A stretch of DNA of 64,000 nt from an uncultured Paracoccaceae bacterium (GTDB taxonomy: Bacteria; Pseudomonadota; Alphaproteobacteria; Rhodobacterales; Rhodobacteraceae): the NCBI GenBank assembly GCA_913061275.1, contig CAJXSR010000017.1, positions 1 to 64,000 of the forward strand, given 5' to 3'. This document shows positions 1-8,286 of this stretch, in pieces. Position 1 is the first letter of the stretch. Each line of letters begins with the position of its first letter. A model generated the notes under the pieces. The model searched no databases, was not told the origin of the DNA, and saw only the letters and a program-made list of their open reading frames with translations. The position numbers and the translations under genes are program-made.

Positions 1-314
1 GCTAGTGTTTCTGTGATTGTTGTCGCGTCGCCGCGATAAGGCAGGCGCATGAACCGCGCCACAGTCAACGGCAAGGTGGCGTCAATGTGCAGCTTTTGTG
101 GAACATAACCGATGCGCAGGGCAGGGGCTTTTGTGATGGTTCCTTTGGTTGGCTTAATCGCCCCCACAATCGCACATAGCAATGTGGATTTGCCAGAACC
201 GTTCGGGCCGACAATGGTGACAATCTCGCCTTTGTCGATCGACATGTTGATATTGGTAAGGGCGGTGTGACCGCCGAGTTTCATGGTTAGGGTTTCAACG
301 GATAACAGGGTCAT
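1..314 (-). CDS. znuC: ZnuC, zinc ABC transporter ATPase (partial, C-terminus outside window)
   Basis: This is the N-terminal part of the ATPase that powers high-affinity zinc uptake with the membrane protein ZnuB and the periplasmic protein ZnuA. About 104 codons are visible on the minus strand, beginning MTLLSVETLTMKLGG. The Walker A motif GPNGSGKST is intact, followed by the Q-loop region GYVPQKLHID. The remainder, with the signature motif and Walker B, lies beyond base 1. The start codon overlaps the zur stop by 4 bases (ATGA), so the two are translationally coupled and form one operon under the Zur box upstream of zur. The zinc assignment rests mainly on the zur neighbour; the ATPase alone could serve another metal. 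Confidence 0.85.
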   Translation of the reverse strand, partial: MTLLSVETLTMKLGGHTALTNINMSIDKGEIVTIVGPNGSGKSTLLCAIVGAIKPTKGTITKAPALRIGYVPQKLHIDATLPLTVARFMRLPYRGDATTITETL

Positions 315-790
315 AAAGTTTCGGCCTTTTGGCAAGTCGGGCATGAGCCTTCGATTTCAATCACGGTGCGTTCAATCAAAAACCCCGCGGCTTTGGCGGT
401 GGTGCCTAGGAAGTTACGTAAAGGTTCAGTTTGGGTTTCGACCACAGCTTGGCAAGTGCGACAAATCATAAAGACTGGCGCGTGGGATTTGCCGGGATGA
501 CAGCAAGCTGAATAGGCGTTCAGTTTTTCGATTTTATGGGCAAAGCCGTTGGCAACCAGAAAATCAAGGGCGCGGTAGACGATGGGGGGTTGTGAGCCCA
601 GTCCTTCGGTATTCAGGGTGCTTAGAATATCATAGGCGCCTAGGGCTTTGTGCTCTAATAGCAGTAATTCCAAAACGCGGCGGCGTACCTTGGTTAGTTG
701 CAAACCTTCATCGGCACAGTGTGCTTCGGCGGATGTCAGTGCGGTTTGGATGCATGTGGTGTGATCGTGTTGTTCAAATCCTATGGGCAT
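311..790 (-). CDS. zur: Zur, zinc-responsive Fur-family repressor
   Basis: This is a Fur-superfamily regulator of 159 residues, the usual size. An N-terminal winged helix (about residues 20-90, including LTKVRRRVLELLL) is followed by a zinc-binding dimerisation domain. Candidate metal ligands are visible in CCHPGKSHAPVFMICRTC and in the C-terminal CPTC. In the family, the zinc-loaded dimer represses zinc-uptake genes. The gene overlaps znuC by 4 bases and is preceded by a perfect Zur-type palindrome at 809-825, so it is probably autoregulated. znuA, often divergent from this operon in alphaproteobacteria, is not on the other side here; the end of a two-component regulator gene occupies that place. 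Zur rather than Fur or Mur is chosen from the operon and the box. Confidence 0.9.
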   Translation of the reverse strand: MPIGFEQHDHTTCIQTALTSAEAHCADEGLQLTKVRRRVLELLLLEHKALGAYDILSTLNTEGLGSQPPIVYRALDFLVANGFAHKIEKLNAYSACCHPGKSHAPVFMICRTCQAVVETQTEPLRNFLGTTAKAAGFLIERTVIEIEGSCPTCQKAETL

Positions 791-808
791 TTGGGTATCT
801 CATGTGTA

Positions 809-825
809 ATGTTATACTATAACAT
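809..825. promoter_or_regulatory. Zur box
   Basis: ATGTTATACTATAACAT is a perfect 8+1+8 palindrome, 19 bases upstream of the zur start. It matches the known alphaproteobacterial Zur operator core (GTTATA-N-TATAAC). Binding here would block the zur-znuC promoter when zinc is plentiful. Confidence 0.88.
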
Positions 826-914
826 GTGGAAATATTAAACTAAGCACAAGAGTAATTTTTAAAACCCAGGGTAAAGCACATCTCACTAAATATGGTTCTA
901 AATTTGTTTGGAAA

Positions 915-944
915 TTAAACTACTAAACTAGTGTAGTAGTTTAA
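915..944 (-). terminator. Perfect 11-bp AT-rich hairpin between dctD-like gene and zur promoter
   Basis: TTAAACTACTA is repeated in inverted form (TAGTAGTTTAA) around an 8-base loop. It lies about 75 bases downstream of the dctD-like stop and upstream of the Zur box. On the minus strand it is followed only by TTTCC, so termination is plausible but not certain. An operator is the alternative. Nothing else is seen between 826 and 1017. Confidence 0.4.
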
Positions 945-1017
945 TAAAAATGAAATATATCGGAAAAATAAAACACACTCGTATGGCTATGTCTTGGTTT
1001 TTGCCAAGGCCTTTTGA

Positions 1018-2232
1018 TTAATTCGACTTGAAGTCTTTGGGTCGCAGATCATAACGTGCCAAACGGTCATAAAACGTTTTACGCGGCAAGCCCAAGGCGT
1101 TGGCGGCTTCACCTGCTTTGCCGTTATTGCGTTTCAGGGTTTCTGACAGCACCAGCCGTTCAAACGTATCCATTTGGGCTGCAAGCGCGAAATCATCAGG
1201 CTGGGATTTTCGCACATTCAGGCCAACAGCTATAGTCGTGGCAAAATTGCGCAGGGCAGGGATGTTGCCAGCCCAGTCTTTCGCCATCACTTGCGCATAA
1301 ACGCTTTGTGGAATTTGGGGCATGTCGGTGTTCAGGGCGCGGGTGGTTTGGCGCACAAGGCTTTCAAACAAAACCGGCAAATCTTTTTTGCGTTGTATTA
1401 AAGAGGGGATGTTAATCTCGGCGGGGTTCAGTTTGGCCAAAAGGGCCTCACTGATGTTGATTTTGCGAAGCTGTTCAATAGATTTGGTGCTGGTTGTTAT
1501 TACTTTAATGTCGGCGCGGCTTTGTACTATTTTCAAAATTTCCGCCTGGGTATCGGGGCGGGTGGTTTCAAGGTTTTTAAGAGATAAACGGACGGGGCCT
1601 ATTGGTAGTTTCAACTCACTAAGCGGGTCAGTCAAATTATATGAAACGAATGTGCTTTCACTGTCTGATAACCTATAAATGGTATAGCCTGCCATCTTTT
1701 TACCCGCTCCCTGTTCCCCGTAAAGATGGATATGTAAGGGCTGTCCCGATACTTGCCGAAGGTTCGCGCGCAGGTCTTTTGTGACTTGGGAAGTGCCGGG
1801 AAAATAGATAGCGGCAGGGTCGTTGCGGCGGATATTCTGTTCTATTTGGCGGGTGCGGGTAATCAGGGCGCGATGGTGAAGTGCTCTGGCTAGGACATTT
1901 AGTAAATCATTGGAAGAACATGGCTTTTCCAAAAAATCATATGCCCCCTCTTTCATTGCACGCAGCGCCATTGGCACATCTGCCTCGCCTGTCAGCATGA
2001 CAACGGGCAGTTCCTTGTCTACGCTTTGGGTATATGCCAGCACATCAAAACCGTCTTTTTGCGGCATCCGTATGTCAGACAGAACCACGCCTGCAAAATT
2101 GGCCCTAATGGTGCGTCTGGCTTGGGCAAAGCCGTTGGCCTGTAGCACGGTGATGCCTTCTAGATCTAGCATTTGGGCAAGGGATGCGCGTAATGCATCA
2201 TCATCTTCGATTAGCAGAACCTGTTTTTTCAT
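1018..2232 (-). CDS. DctD/NtrC-type response regulator with degenerate AAA+ domain
   Basis: This is the response-regulator partner of the adjacent sensor kinase, probably controlling the divergent dctPQM genes. The receiver domain (residues 1-120) has the acidic pocket EDDD and phosphoacceptor Asp53 (LSDIRMPQKDG). A Fis-type helix-turn-helix ends the protein (about 370-398, NGKAGEAANALGLPRKTFYDRL). The central AAA+ region is odd. Walker A reads GEQGAGKK (172-179) without the following Ser/Thr. The GAFTGA loop that contacts sigma-54 is missing. The expected Walker B (near 212-221, GPVRLSLKNL) has no acidic pair. At 404 residues it is roughly 40 shorter than usual DctD. It probably does not hydrolyse ATP and may act with sigma-70 instead, as R. 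capsulatus NtrC does. It overlaps the kinase gene by 4 bases (ATGA). Confidence 0.85.
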   Translation of the reverse strand: MKKQVLLIEDDDALRASLAQMLDLEGITVLQANGFAQARRTIRANFAGVVLSDIRMPQKDGFDVLAYTQSVDKELPVVMLTGEADVPMALRAMKEGAYDFLEKPCSSNDLLNVLARALHHRALITRTRQIEQNIRRNDPAAIYFPGTSQVTKDLRANLRQVSGQPLHIHLYGEQGAGKKMAGYTIYRLSDSESTFVSYNLTDPLSELKLPIGPVRLSLKNLETTRPDTQAEILKIVQSRADIKVITTSTKSIEQLRKINISEALLAKLNPAEINIPSLIQRKKDLPVLFESLVRQTTRALNTDMPQIPQSVYAQVMAKDWAGNIPALRNFATTIAVGLNVRKSQPDDFALAAQMDTFERLVLSETLKRNNGKAGEAANALGLPRKTFYDRLARYDLRPKDFKSN

Positions 2233-3971
2233 GGCTGTCCCTTTTGTGGCGCAGATTTCAAGATGATGGTAAATTCTGCACCGCCTTGCGGGTGGTTGCG
2301 GCAGGTTATGTCACCACCAAAACTGCCGACAATCCCGTAGGAAATTGACAGGCCCAATCCCATGCCCTTGCTGGCCCCGATTTCTTTGGTGGAATAAAAT
2401 GGTTCAAAAACGCGGGCAGCGTCTTTGAACCCAGGGCCAGTATCGCGGATATTCAGGCGTACTTCATCTGGGGAGTGCTTAAGATTAACCGTAATTGTTT
2501 TGCTTGGTTGTCCTGCCATCGCGTCCATTGCGTTGGTAATCAGATTGATCACCACCTGTTGCAGGCGCACTTGCCCACCCATGACAAATACCGGGGTTTC
2601 CGGCCCTTGGCGGTTGATAGTTACATTTTCCTGTTCACACCGAACAGTGGCCAGATTGATCGATTCATTTATGACGTTTTGCAGATCAACGGGTTCAACG
2701 GTTTCCTTTTCTTTGCGCGCAAAGGCACGCAAAGATCTAATAATACGGCTCATCCGGTCTATTTGCTGGGCGATCAGTTTGAAATTATCGCGGGCATCGT
2801 CATTGCGCCCGCGATCAATTAACTTTCCGCCGCTGTCTGCGAAGTTTTTAATTGCGGCTAAGGGCTGGTTTAGTTCGTGACTGATGCCTGCTGACATTTG
2901 CCCCATTGCGGTCAGTTTGCCTGCCTGTATCAGTTGATGTTGAGTATTGCGTAATTGTGCTGTGCGGGTGTCAACGCGCGCTTCCAACCGTGCATTGGCG
3001 GCTTCTTTGATGGCTAAAAGATCGGCAAGCCGTTGTCTGCGTTGCAACAAAGCCCACATACCCAGACCTATTATTGCAAGAACAGCGGCAACCAACATGG
3101 CCTGAACGCGGGCGGCGGCCTTTGCGTTTTTTGTGTCCATAAAAATTCGCGCAGTCATTTCGATTTGCGGAATGAACTTTGAAACGATCAGGGCCTGTGT
3201 AGGTAATTCATTGGTACCTTTGAATTTCCAAACCTTGTGGCCAAAAACCTCTGTTTTGACGTGTTTGAAAAATGGTTGCAGCGTGTGCTGTGCATAATGG
3301 CCTGTGTCAACGGGTGTGCTTTTATCCGTCGCCAAACGGCGCAATGCCAAGGATTGGCGGTTGGTGACAAAGGTAACGCCGTCGCGGTCAAAAAAGGCAA
3401 GAACCTCTTCATCGACGCGCCACTCAAATTCCAGCGCTGCAACATCCAACTGTACCACCACAACACCTGCGTGAGGTGCGCCAGACAAAGAGATGCCGCG
3501 CGCATAATAAAAATCACGGCTGTCGTCACTGGATTCTAACGCGTGATAAAACCCTAACCGCCCATTCATTGCAGCCTTTACATGGGGTCTTGTGGCATAA
3601 TTATTACCGATAAAATCGTACACTTCATGCGCGTTTGAAGTGGCGATGGCTGTACCTGACTTGTTTAGGATAAAAATATTATCAGCCCCCGAAATCAGGG
3701 CAGTGTTGCGCAAAAATTCATTGGTTTTATCTGTGTCGGCAGCACCTTGAAGAATTGCTATAATCTTGGGGTGTTTTGCAAGGTAGTTTGGCAGTTGACG
3801 AAAGCTGGCTAATTGCCCCAGTAATCTGTCGCGAGCTTGCTCAATGCGCACATCACCAGTTTGGTCAAGTTGGTTTAATGTATTGCGATAGGACAGGGCA
3901 AATGTTGCGGTGGAAATCAAAGCTGCCGCGCATACATATGCGATGATGTATTTCAGACGTGAAAAATTCAT
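2229..3971 (-). CDS. dctB: DctB-type membrane sensor histidine kinase
   Basis: This is a sensor kinase of 580 residues for C4-dicarboxylates or another small organic acid. A transmembrane segment at about 8-27 and a second at about 291-309 bracket a periplasmic double-Cache domain (roughly 30-285). A short coiled coil (about 315-350) leads to the HisKA domain with phospho-acceptor His365 (GISHELNQPLAAI) and an HATPase domain with N, G1 (DTGPGF) and G2 (GMGLGLSIS) boxes. This is the architecture of rhizobial DctB. The stop codon overlaps the regulator start by 4 bases, so the two are co-expressed. The divergent TRAP operon suggests that its transporter substrate is also the signal. Confidence 0.87.
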   Translation of the reverse strand: MNFSRLKYIIAYVCAAALISTATFALSYRNTLNQLDQTGDVRIEQARDRLLGQLASFRQLPNYLAKHPKIIAILQGAADTDKTNEFLRNTALISGADNIFILNKSGTAIATSNAHEVYDFIGNNYATRPHVKAAMNGRLGFYHALESSDDSRDFYYARGISLSGAPHAGVVVVQLDVAALEFEWRVDEEVLAFFDRDGVTFVTNRQSLALRRLATDKSTPVDTGHYAQHTLQPFFKHVKTEVFGHKVWKFKGTNELPTQALIVSKFIPQIEMTARIFMDTKNAKAAARVQAMLVAAVLAIIGLGMWALLQRRQRLADLLAIKEAANARLEARVDTRTAQLRNTQHQLIQAGKLTAMGQMSAGISHELNQPLAAIKNFADSGGKLIDRGRNDDARDNFKLIAQQIDRMSRIIRSLRAFARKEKETVEPVDLQNVINESINLATVRCEQENVTINRQGPETPVFVMGGQVRLQQVVINLITNAMDAMAGQPSKTITVNLKHSPDEVRLNIRDTGPGFKDAARVFEPFYSTKEIGASKGMGLGLSISYGIVGSFGGDITCRNHPQGGAEFTIILKSAPQKGQP

Positions 3972-4047
3972 ATTAAAATGCGCGAATCGCCAGTGAGTTC
4001 TACATCTTGAAACCTAGCCTGTGGTCAGTGGGGTAGGCAAGAATAAC

Positions 4048-4065
4048 TGTGTGAATATTCGCACA
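4048..4065. promoter_or_regulatory. Inverted repeat in dctB-dctP intergenic region (candidate operator)
   Basis: TGTGTGAATATTCGCACA is an 18-base inverted repeat with one mismatched pair, roughly midway between the divergent dctB-like and dctP genes (intergenic 3972-4214). It is the best candidate binding site for the DctD-like regulator. No convincing sigma-54 promoter was found nearby. Confidence 0.45.
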
Positions 4066-4214
4066 TTAACTATTTCAGCAACTTACGGTGTATTTAAGTA
4101 TCTGAAAAATAGTAGCTTTAATTATTTTTGGTTTTTTTTTGCTAAAACATGAACAAGGCCGTTTAGTCTTATTCATATGGGCAAAAGCCCAGATAGTTTC
4201 AATGGGAGAAAACA

Positions 4215-5219
4215 ATGAAAATTTTATTAAGAGCTGCATGTATAGCCGCGGTTGCCGCCGTACCAAGTATAGCTGCCGCATCATGTGAAGACGGCGAGGT
4301 TGTCATCAAATTTAGCCACGTGACCAACACAGACAAGCACCCTAAAGGGATTGCGGCGACGTTGCTGGAAAAACGTGTGAATGAAGAAATGAACGGTAAA
4401 GCCTGTTTGGAGGTTTTCCCGAACTCTACTTTGTACAATGACAACAAAGTTCTGGAAGCCATGTTGCAAGGTGACGTGCAATTAGCTGCTCCTTCACTGT
4501 CTAAGTTCGAGAAATTCACCAAACAGTTCCGCATCTTTGATCTACCGTTTATGTTCAAAAACATCACCGCGGTTGAAGCGTTTCAAGCGTCTGCTTCCGG
4601 CCAAGGTATGCTGGACAGCATGCAAAAGCGCGGCCTGCAAGGTCTGGCTTACTGGCACAATGGCATGAAGCAAATGTCTGCTAACAAACCACTTGTGAAA
4701 CCAACAGATGCAAACGGTCTTAAATTCCGCGTGCAATCTTCTGACGTTTTGGTAGCCCAAATGGAAGCCATCGGTGGCAGCCCGCAAAAAATGGCGTTTT
4801 CTGAAGTATACGGTGCGTTGCAACAGGGTGTTGTGGACGGTCAGGAAAACACATGGTCAAACATCTTCGGCAAGAAGTTCTTTGAAGTTCAAGACGGTGT
4901 GACAAACACAGACCACGGTATCATTGATTATCTATTGGTGACAAATGTTGACTGGTTGGCTGGTTTGGACGCTGATGTGCGTGACCAGTTCCTGACGATT
5001 GTTGCTGAAGTAACGGCTGCACGTAATAAGGAATCTACTGCGCTGAATGATGCGGCTAAAGCATCTATTGTTGCTGCTGGTGGTAAAGTTGTGACTTTGA
5101 CAGCTGACCAACGTCAAGTTTGGGTTGACACAATGAAGCCAGTTTGGGCGAAGTTTGAAGGCGACGTAGGCGCTGACAACATCGCAGCGGCACAAGCGAT
5201 TAACGCTGCAACAAACTAA
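4215..5219 (+). CDS. dctP: DctP, TRAP transporter substrate-binding protein (C4-dicarboxylate type)
   Basis: This periplasmic binding protein delivers substrate to the DctQM membrane complex. It has 334 residues, nearly the length of R. capsulatus DctP. A Sec signal peptide is evident (MKILLRAACIAAVAAVPSIAAAS, cut near residue 22). The family hallmark AFSEVYGALQQGVVDGQENTW is present in the middle. The Shine-Dalgarno sequence GGGAGA lies 5 bases before the ATG. C4-dicarboxylates (succinate, malate, fumarate) are the likely substrates, judging from the DctQ form and the DctB-type kinase next door; TRAP specificity cannot be settled from motifs alone. Confidence 0.9.
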   Translation: MKILLRAACIAAVAAVPSIAAASCEDGEVVIKFSHVTNTDKHPKGIAATLLEKRVNEEMNGKACLEVFPNSTLYNDNKVLEAMLQGDVQLAAPSLSKFEKFTKQFRIFDLPFMFKNITAVEAFQASASGQGMLDSMQKRGLQGLAYWHNGMKQMSANKPLVKPTDANGLKFRVQSSDVLVAQMEAIGGSPQKMAFSEVYGALQQGVVDGQENTWSNIFGKKFFEVQDGVTNTDHGIIDYLLVTNVDWLAGLDADVRDQFLTIVAEVTAARNKESTALNDAAKASIVAAGGKVVTLTADQRQVWVDTMKPVWAKFEGDVGADNIAAAQAINAATN

Positions 5220-5235
5220 AGCTTAACTGCTTAAT

Positions 5236-5267
5236 AAGTCGGGGCGTATTACAACATGCCCCGACTT
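5236..5267 (+). terminator. Intercistronic hairpin between dctP and dctQ
   Basis: AAGTCGGGGC and GCCCCGACTT form a perfect 10-bp stem around a 12-base loop, followed by only a short TTTA. Such hairpins after binding-protein genes act as partial terminators or 3' mRNA stabilisers and keep DctP more abundant than the membrane subunits. Confidence 0.7.
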
Positions 5268-5296
5268 TACGATATGGACATCAGGGGAGGGTGCAC

Positions 5297-5974
5297 ATGG
5301 ATCATAAACCATTATCATTTTTGGATCGCATTGAAGAAACGTTTATCGCCATATTGCTTGGCTTGATGACGGTTCTAACTTTTGCCAACGTTTTGGCCCG
5401 TTATCTGTTCAATTCTAATATTTTCTATGCGCTGGAGCTGACGGTCTTTATGTTCGCATGGCTGGTTTTGCTGGGCGCATCTTATGCGGTCAAGAAGAAC
5501 GCGCATTTAGGTGTGGATGCCGTGGTGAACATGGCAAGCCCTAGTTGGCGCCGTGTGATGGGACTGATAGCGGCCTTGGCCTGCATCGTCTATGCAATGC
5601 TTTTATTGAAAGGTGCATGGGATTACTGGGCACCTTACGCCAACCTGTCGCCAACAAGCGGTCGTTGGTTTCCAACTGGGTTTGTTGAAAACTCCCGTGG
5701 GCAAGGTTGGTATGAAACCCAAGATATTCCGGTACCGTTTTTCCTGACATGGCTGGCGGATGCGTTTAACGATGGGGAAGCTTATGAAAAGCTGCCCAAG
5801 GTTATTCCTTATTTCGTGTTGCCGTTTTCCATGGCTTTGTTGCTGTTCCGCTTTTGCCAAACAGGCATGGCGATGTGGGCAGGCAAAATTGATATGATGA
5901 TCGTCAGCCATGAAGCGGAAGATGAAGTTGAAGAGGCCGCTAAACGGCTGCGCGAAAGCGAAGAGGGGCAATAA
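5297..5974 (+). CDS. dctQ: DctQ, TRAP transporter small membrane subunit
   Basis: This is the four-helix small subunit that partners DctM. The ATG at 5297 is preferred over the in-frame GTG at 5291 because the Shine-Dalgarno sequence AGGGGAGG ends 6 bases before it. Helices are visible at about 15-40, 48-65, 82-102 and 165-185. The third and fourth helices are separated by a long soluble insertion (about 103-160, containing GRWFPTGFVENSRGQGWY). The same long form, about 227 residues, is known for R. capsulatus DctQ and supports a C4-dicarboxylate transporter. It lies 2 bases from dctM. Confidence 0.9.
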   Translation: MDHKPLSFLDRIEETFIAILLGLMTVLTFANVLARYLFNSNIFYALELTVFMFAWLVLLGASYAVKKNAHLGVDAVVNMASPSWRRVMGLIAALACIVYAMLLLKGAWDYWAPYANLSPTSGRWFPTGFVENSRGQGWYETQDIPVPFFLTWLADAFNDGEAYEKLPKVIPYFVLPFSMALLLFRFCQTGMAMWAGKIDMMIVSHEAEDEVEEAAKRLRESEEGQ

Positions 5975-5976
5975 CC

Positions 5977-7371
5977 ATGGATTTACTACTTTTATTTGTC
6001 ATGGTTGTGGGCCTGATGCTAATCGGCGTGCCGATCGCGGTGTCCCTTGGCTTGTCTTCTATATTATTCCTGTTGTGGTTTTCCGACAGCTCTATGGCTT
6101 CTGTTGCGCAAACACTGTTTGAAGCGTTTGAAGGTCATTCGACATTACTTGCCATCCCGTTCTTTATTCTGGCGTCATCGTTCATGTCGACAGGTGGGGC
6201 GGCATTGCGGATTATTCGGTTCTCGATCGCGCTTGTCGGGCATTTACGTGGCGGTCTTGCGATTGCCAGTGTGATGGCCTGTATGATTTTTGCGGCTTTG
6301 TCGGGATCTTCGCCTGCAACTGTTGTGGCTATTGGCGGTATTGTAATCGGGGCAATGCGCCAAGCAGGTTATACAAAGGAGTTTGCTGCGGGTGTGATTT
6401 GCAACGCAGGTACACTTGGCATTCTGATCCCACCGTCTATCGTGATGGTGGTTTATGCAGCTGCGGTGGAAGTGTCCGTTGGACGGATGTTCCTTGCGGG
6501 TGTGATCCCCGGTATGTTGGCAGGTACGATGTTGATGATCGGCATCTATGTGATGGCGCGGATCAAAAATATGCCTGCGGGTGAATGGAAAGGCTGGCGC
6601 GAAGTTGCTGACAGTTTCCGCGAAGCTTTCTGGGGTCTGATGCTGATCGTGATTATTATGGTTGGTATCTACGGTATTCCAGGCCTGACCAAAGCAATTT
6701 TCACACCGACAGAGGCGGCGGCTGTTGCTTCTATCTATGCGTTTATCGTGGCGACATACATATATCGTGATATGGGGCCACTTGCTGCGCGAGAAGATCG
6801 CCCACAAACTACTGTTTTGCGAAAACCGCAAGCTTTGGTTACGGCCCTTTGGCATAAAGACACAATCAATACTTTGCTGGATGCAGGTAAACTGGTTGTC
6901 ACACTGATGTTCGTGATCGCCAATGCATTGATCTTGAAACATGTGATTACCGATGAACAGGTACCACAGCATATCACCAATGCTCTGTTGGGTTATGGTT
7001 TTGGCCCTATAGCGTTCCTGATCGTGGTTAATATCATTTTGTTGATCGGTGGACAGTTTATGGAGCCATCAGGATTGCTTGTGATCGTAGCGCCTTTGGT
7101 GTTCCCCATTGCAATGGAACTGGGTATTGATCCGATCCATCTTGGTATCATCATGGTGGTGAATATGGAGATCGGGATGATAACACCGCCCGTTGGTTTG
7201 AACTTGTTTGTAACAGCAGGGGTTGCAGGCATGTCGATGATGGGTGTTGTGCGCGCTGCTTTGCCGTTCCTTGCTATCATGTTCGTATTCCTGATTATCA
7301 TCACATATGTACCGTGGATTTCCACAGTTCTGCCAAATGCGGTGATGGGGCCAGAGGTAATAACCAAGTAA
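5977..7371 (+). CDS. dctM: DctM, TRAP transporter large membrane subunit
   Basis: This is the ion-coupled translocation subunit of the TRAP transporter, 464 residues, strongly hydrophobic with about 12 membrane segments. Family features include the N-terminal GVPIAVSLGLSS region, the LSGSSPATVVAIGGI loop and the later PTEAAAVASIYA and GMITPPVGLNLFV motifs. A hydrophilic stretch of about 50 residues (250-300) between membrane segments is longer than in minimal DctM proteins. It follows dctQ by 2 bases and is the last gene before the terminator at 7390-7424, closing the dctPQM operon. Confidence 0.92.
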   Translation: MDLLLLFVMVVGLMLIGVPIAVSLGLSSILFLLWFSDSSMASVAQTLFEAFEGHSTLLAIPFFILASSFMSTGGAALRIIRFSIALVGHLRGGLAIASVMACMIFAALSGSSPATVVAIGGIVIGAMRQAGYTKEFAAGVICNAGTLGILIPPSIVMVVYAAAVEVSVGRMFLAGVIPGMLAGTMLMIGIYVMARIKNMPAGEWKGWREVADSFREAFWGLMLIVIIMVGIYGIPGLTKAIFTPTEAAAVASIYAFIVATYIYRDMGPLAAREDRPQTTVLRKPQALVTALWHKDTINTLLDAGKLVVTLMFVIANALILKHVITDEQVPQHITNALLGYGFGPIAFLIVVNIILLIGGQFMEPSGLLVIVAPLVFPIAMELGIDPIHLGIIMVVNMEIGMITPPVGLNLFVTAGVAGMSMMGVVRAALPFLAIMFVFLIIITYVPWISTVLPNAVMGPEVITK

Positions 7372-7389
7372 GCAAATAGATAAAACTAC

Positions 7390-7424
7390 AAAAAAGCACC
7401 CCCAGATTTTGAGGGTGCTTTTTT
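7390..7424. terminator. Rho-independent terminator, usable in both directions
   Basis: AAAAAGCACCC and GGGTGCTTTTTT form a stem with a run of T on either strand. It ends dctPQM on the plus strand and the tsx-like gene on the minus strand. Confidence 0.9.
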
Positions 7425-7485
7425 ATGTGTCATCCTACAACATGTCGTAAATTTATAATGTCAAACTGTAAGTATAAATAAAAGT

Positions 7486-8286
7486 TTAGAACCTAAACCC
7501 AAGGAAGATGGAAGCAGCGTTCTCATCAACACCCGTGATGCCAAACTTGTTATTGAAATGCATGTACTCAACACCCAGATGTATTTTGCCTGCGGGTTTA
7601 CCCATCGCATAGCCTAAATCCCATCTGATTTGCGGTGAGAACACGATCTGGTTGTCAACGCCAGAACCTTGGTCGCCAATGAAGTCGACAAATCCTTGGG
7701 CTTTGAACTTTTGATTGCCAATGTCAAATGGCGCATGCCACACCACAGTTGCCTGATAAGTTGTGTCAAGATTACGGTCGAAAGGGTCAACAAAGTTGGT
7801 GTAGGTTGTCAGAGCAAGTGATAAAACCTGAAAACCTGGCACGTTGAAGCTAAGGCGCGGGCCAACAAGACCGACCGAAAAATCGTTACCTTGGTTAAGA
7901 CCAACCTGAAAATCGAGTGCTTTAATAAAACCGTCGCCTGTGTTTATGCCAAACTGTTTGCCGTGCAACGTGTAGTAAATTTCACCGTACTGACCGCTTT
8001 CAGAACGACCGGCAGCAGGGGCGTCGTTGTTGTCTGCAAAAAAATCGACGAAGAAGAACAGATCGCCAATATCGTTTGTAGAGAAGTGTTCCAAAGTGAT
8101 TGTTGCCCGATCGGTTGTCTCGGTGAAGCCGCTGCCAAAAGTAGCGTTGCTGCCCATTTTATAGCCGCCACCGTAGTGCAACTGCACCTCGGTAGTTGAA
8201 AAGCCAGCATGCGCTGCCCCACTACCCATTAGACCTAAAGTTATGGCGGCTAAACCTAGCCCCCGTTTGATATGTTTTAACGACAT
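7486..8286 (-). CDS. Tsx-like nucleoside-specific outer-membrane channel
   Basis: This is an outer-membrane beta-barrel protein of the Tsx (nucleoside channel) family. The start at 8286 is chosen because GGGGAGG lies 4 bases before the ATG; an upstream in-frame codon at 8331 has no such signal and lies in the conserved leader. The signal peptide is clear (MSLKHIKRGLGLAAITLGLM...AHA). Alternating aromatic/hydrophobic strands follow, and the chain ends in phenylalanine (LGFRF), as barrel proteins need for assembly. It would admit nucleosides across the outer membrane. It shares a duplicated promoter and leader with the purine permease gene upstream, which supports a joint role in nucleoside and nucleobase uptake. 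Confidence 0.8.
   Translation of the reverse strand: MSLKHIKRGLGLAAITLGLMGSGAAHAGFSTTEVQLHYGGGYKMGSNATFGSGFTETTDRATITLEHFSTNDIGDLFFFVDFFADNNDAPAAGRSESGQYGEIYYTLHGKQFGINTGDGFIKALDFQVGLNQGNDFSVGLVGPRLSFNVPGFQVLSLALTTYTNFVDPFDRNLDTTYQATVVWHAPFDIGNQKFKAQGFVDFIGDQGSGVDNQIVFSPQIRWDLGYAMGKPAGKIHLGVEYMHFNNKFGITGVDENAASIFLGFRF

Noticed and set aside
990-1010. Short hairpin CTTGG/CCAAG just after the dctD-like stop
   Set aside because: The stem is only 5 bp and the T-run is on the wrong side for the minus-strand transcript; the 915-944 hairpin is a better candidate.
4129-4143. Sigma-54-like promoter (TGG...TTTGCT) upstream of dctP
   Set aside because: The GG and GC elements are 9 bases apart instead of 10, the match arises from a poly-T run, and the neighbouring regulator lacks the sigma-54 contact loop.
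6244-6972. 242-residue minus-strand frame inside dctM
   Set aside because: It is an antisense shadow of a well-supported membrane protein gene; its His/Asn-rich text is typical of antisense translation.
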